Origin: Symbiodinium natans
Taxonomy: Eukaryota > Sar > Dinophyceae > Suessiales > Symbiodiniaceae
DNA length: 64,000 nucleotides
NCBI GenBank assembly: GCA_905221605.1
Contig: CAJNDS010002772.1
Location: 107,501 to 171,500, forward strand
Reading direction: 5' to 3'
Shown: positions 63,873-64,000 of the stretch, one piece after another
Layout of the letters: every line of letters begins with the position of its first letter
Position numbering within the stretch: position 1 is the first letter of the stretch
The notes under the pieces: model-generated
What the model saw: the letters and a program-made list of their open reading frames with translations, nothing else
Told to the model about the DNA's origin: nothing
The model's database searches: none
Made by a program: the position numbers and the translations under genes

Positions 63873-64000
63873 ACATGGCGACTGTCATTTTGTCTGCAGC
63901 CCTGGCACATGGCCGTGAAGCAGAGCAAGTCCGCAACAAACTGTGCACGGAAACTGTTGTACTTCATAAGTCTGTCGCGCCCTTCCGGATCTCCTCAGTG

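Overview
The window looks like a gene-sparse, repeat-rich piece of a large eukaryotic nuclear genome. No open frame is longer than about 285 codons. Coding-like peptides come as short blocks that end at splice-like boundaries. Microsatellites, minisatellites and long G or C homopolymers occur throughout. There is no bacterial-style operon, rRNA, CRISPR array or transposase. The lineage is an inference: degenerate pentatricopeptide (PPR) repeats with W-x-x-A-L and Y-N-A-A/Y-N-T-I cores, abundant CT/CA/GT/TAG microsatellites, and at least one likely GC-AG intron together suggest an alveolate, with a Symbiodiniaceae-like dinoflagellate or a chromerid most plausible. I found no dinoflagellate spliced-leader relic, so this stays tentative.

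Layout. 0-1 kb: minus-strand gene end with a phase-consistent 81-nt intron. 1.3-2.6 kb: very large pyrimidine microsatellites. 2.9-9.4 kb: scattered minus-strand coding-like blocks. 9.4-11.0 kb: a composite AT-rich repeat island bounded by two arrays of a GGATCAAAA-type unit in inverted orientation. 11.4-16.4 kb: minus-strand exon clusters, several with matching splice phase. 16.5-31 kb: mixed, low-confidence blocks on both strands with many simple repeats. 31-40 kb: mixed blocks, mainly minus strand. 40.3-48.6 kb: eleven PPR-like segments in one orientation, read as one long split PPR gene or a decaying tandem cluster. 49-58 kb: sparse, with an 8-bp minisatellite at 54.2 kb, a possible STAS-like C-terminal exon at 53.1 kb and a CGCG-motif cluster at 56.3 kb. 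58.6-59.5 kb: the best gene model in the window, five exon segments joined by four phase-consistent introns of 47, 258, 67 and (GC-AG) 47 nt. 59.8-60.9 kb: GTTTCGGGG minisatellite and a 0.55-kb TAG-type compound microsatellite. 61-64 kb: minus-strand exons including another phase-consistent 47-nt intron.

No pathway can be assembled because almost no product is recognisable. The PPR locus (organellar RNA processing in known families) is the only family call made with moderate confidence. Coding calls rest on reading the sequence for open frame, codon texture, splice signals and phase agreement. Many stretches are open on both strands in complementary register, so strand choice is often uncertain and confidences are kept low. 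No novel biological system could be demonstrated.
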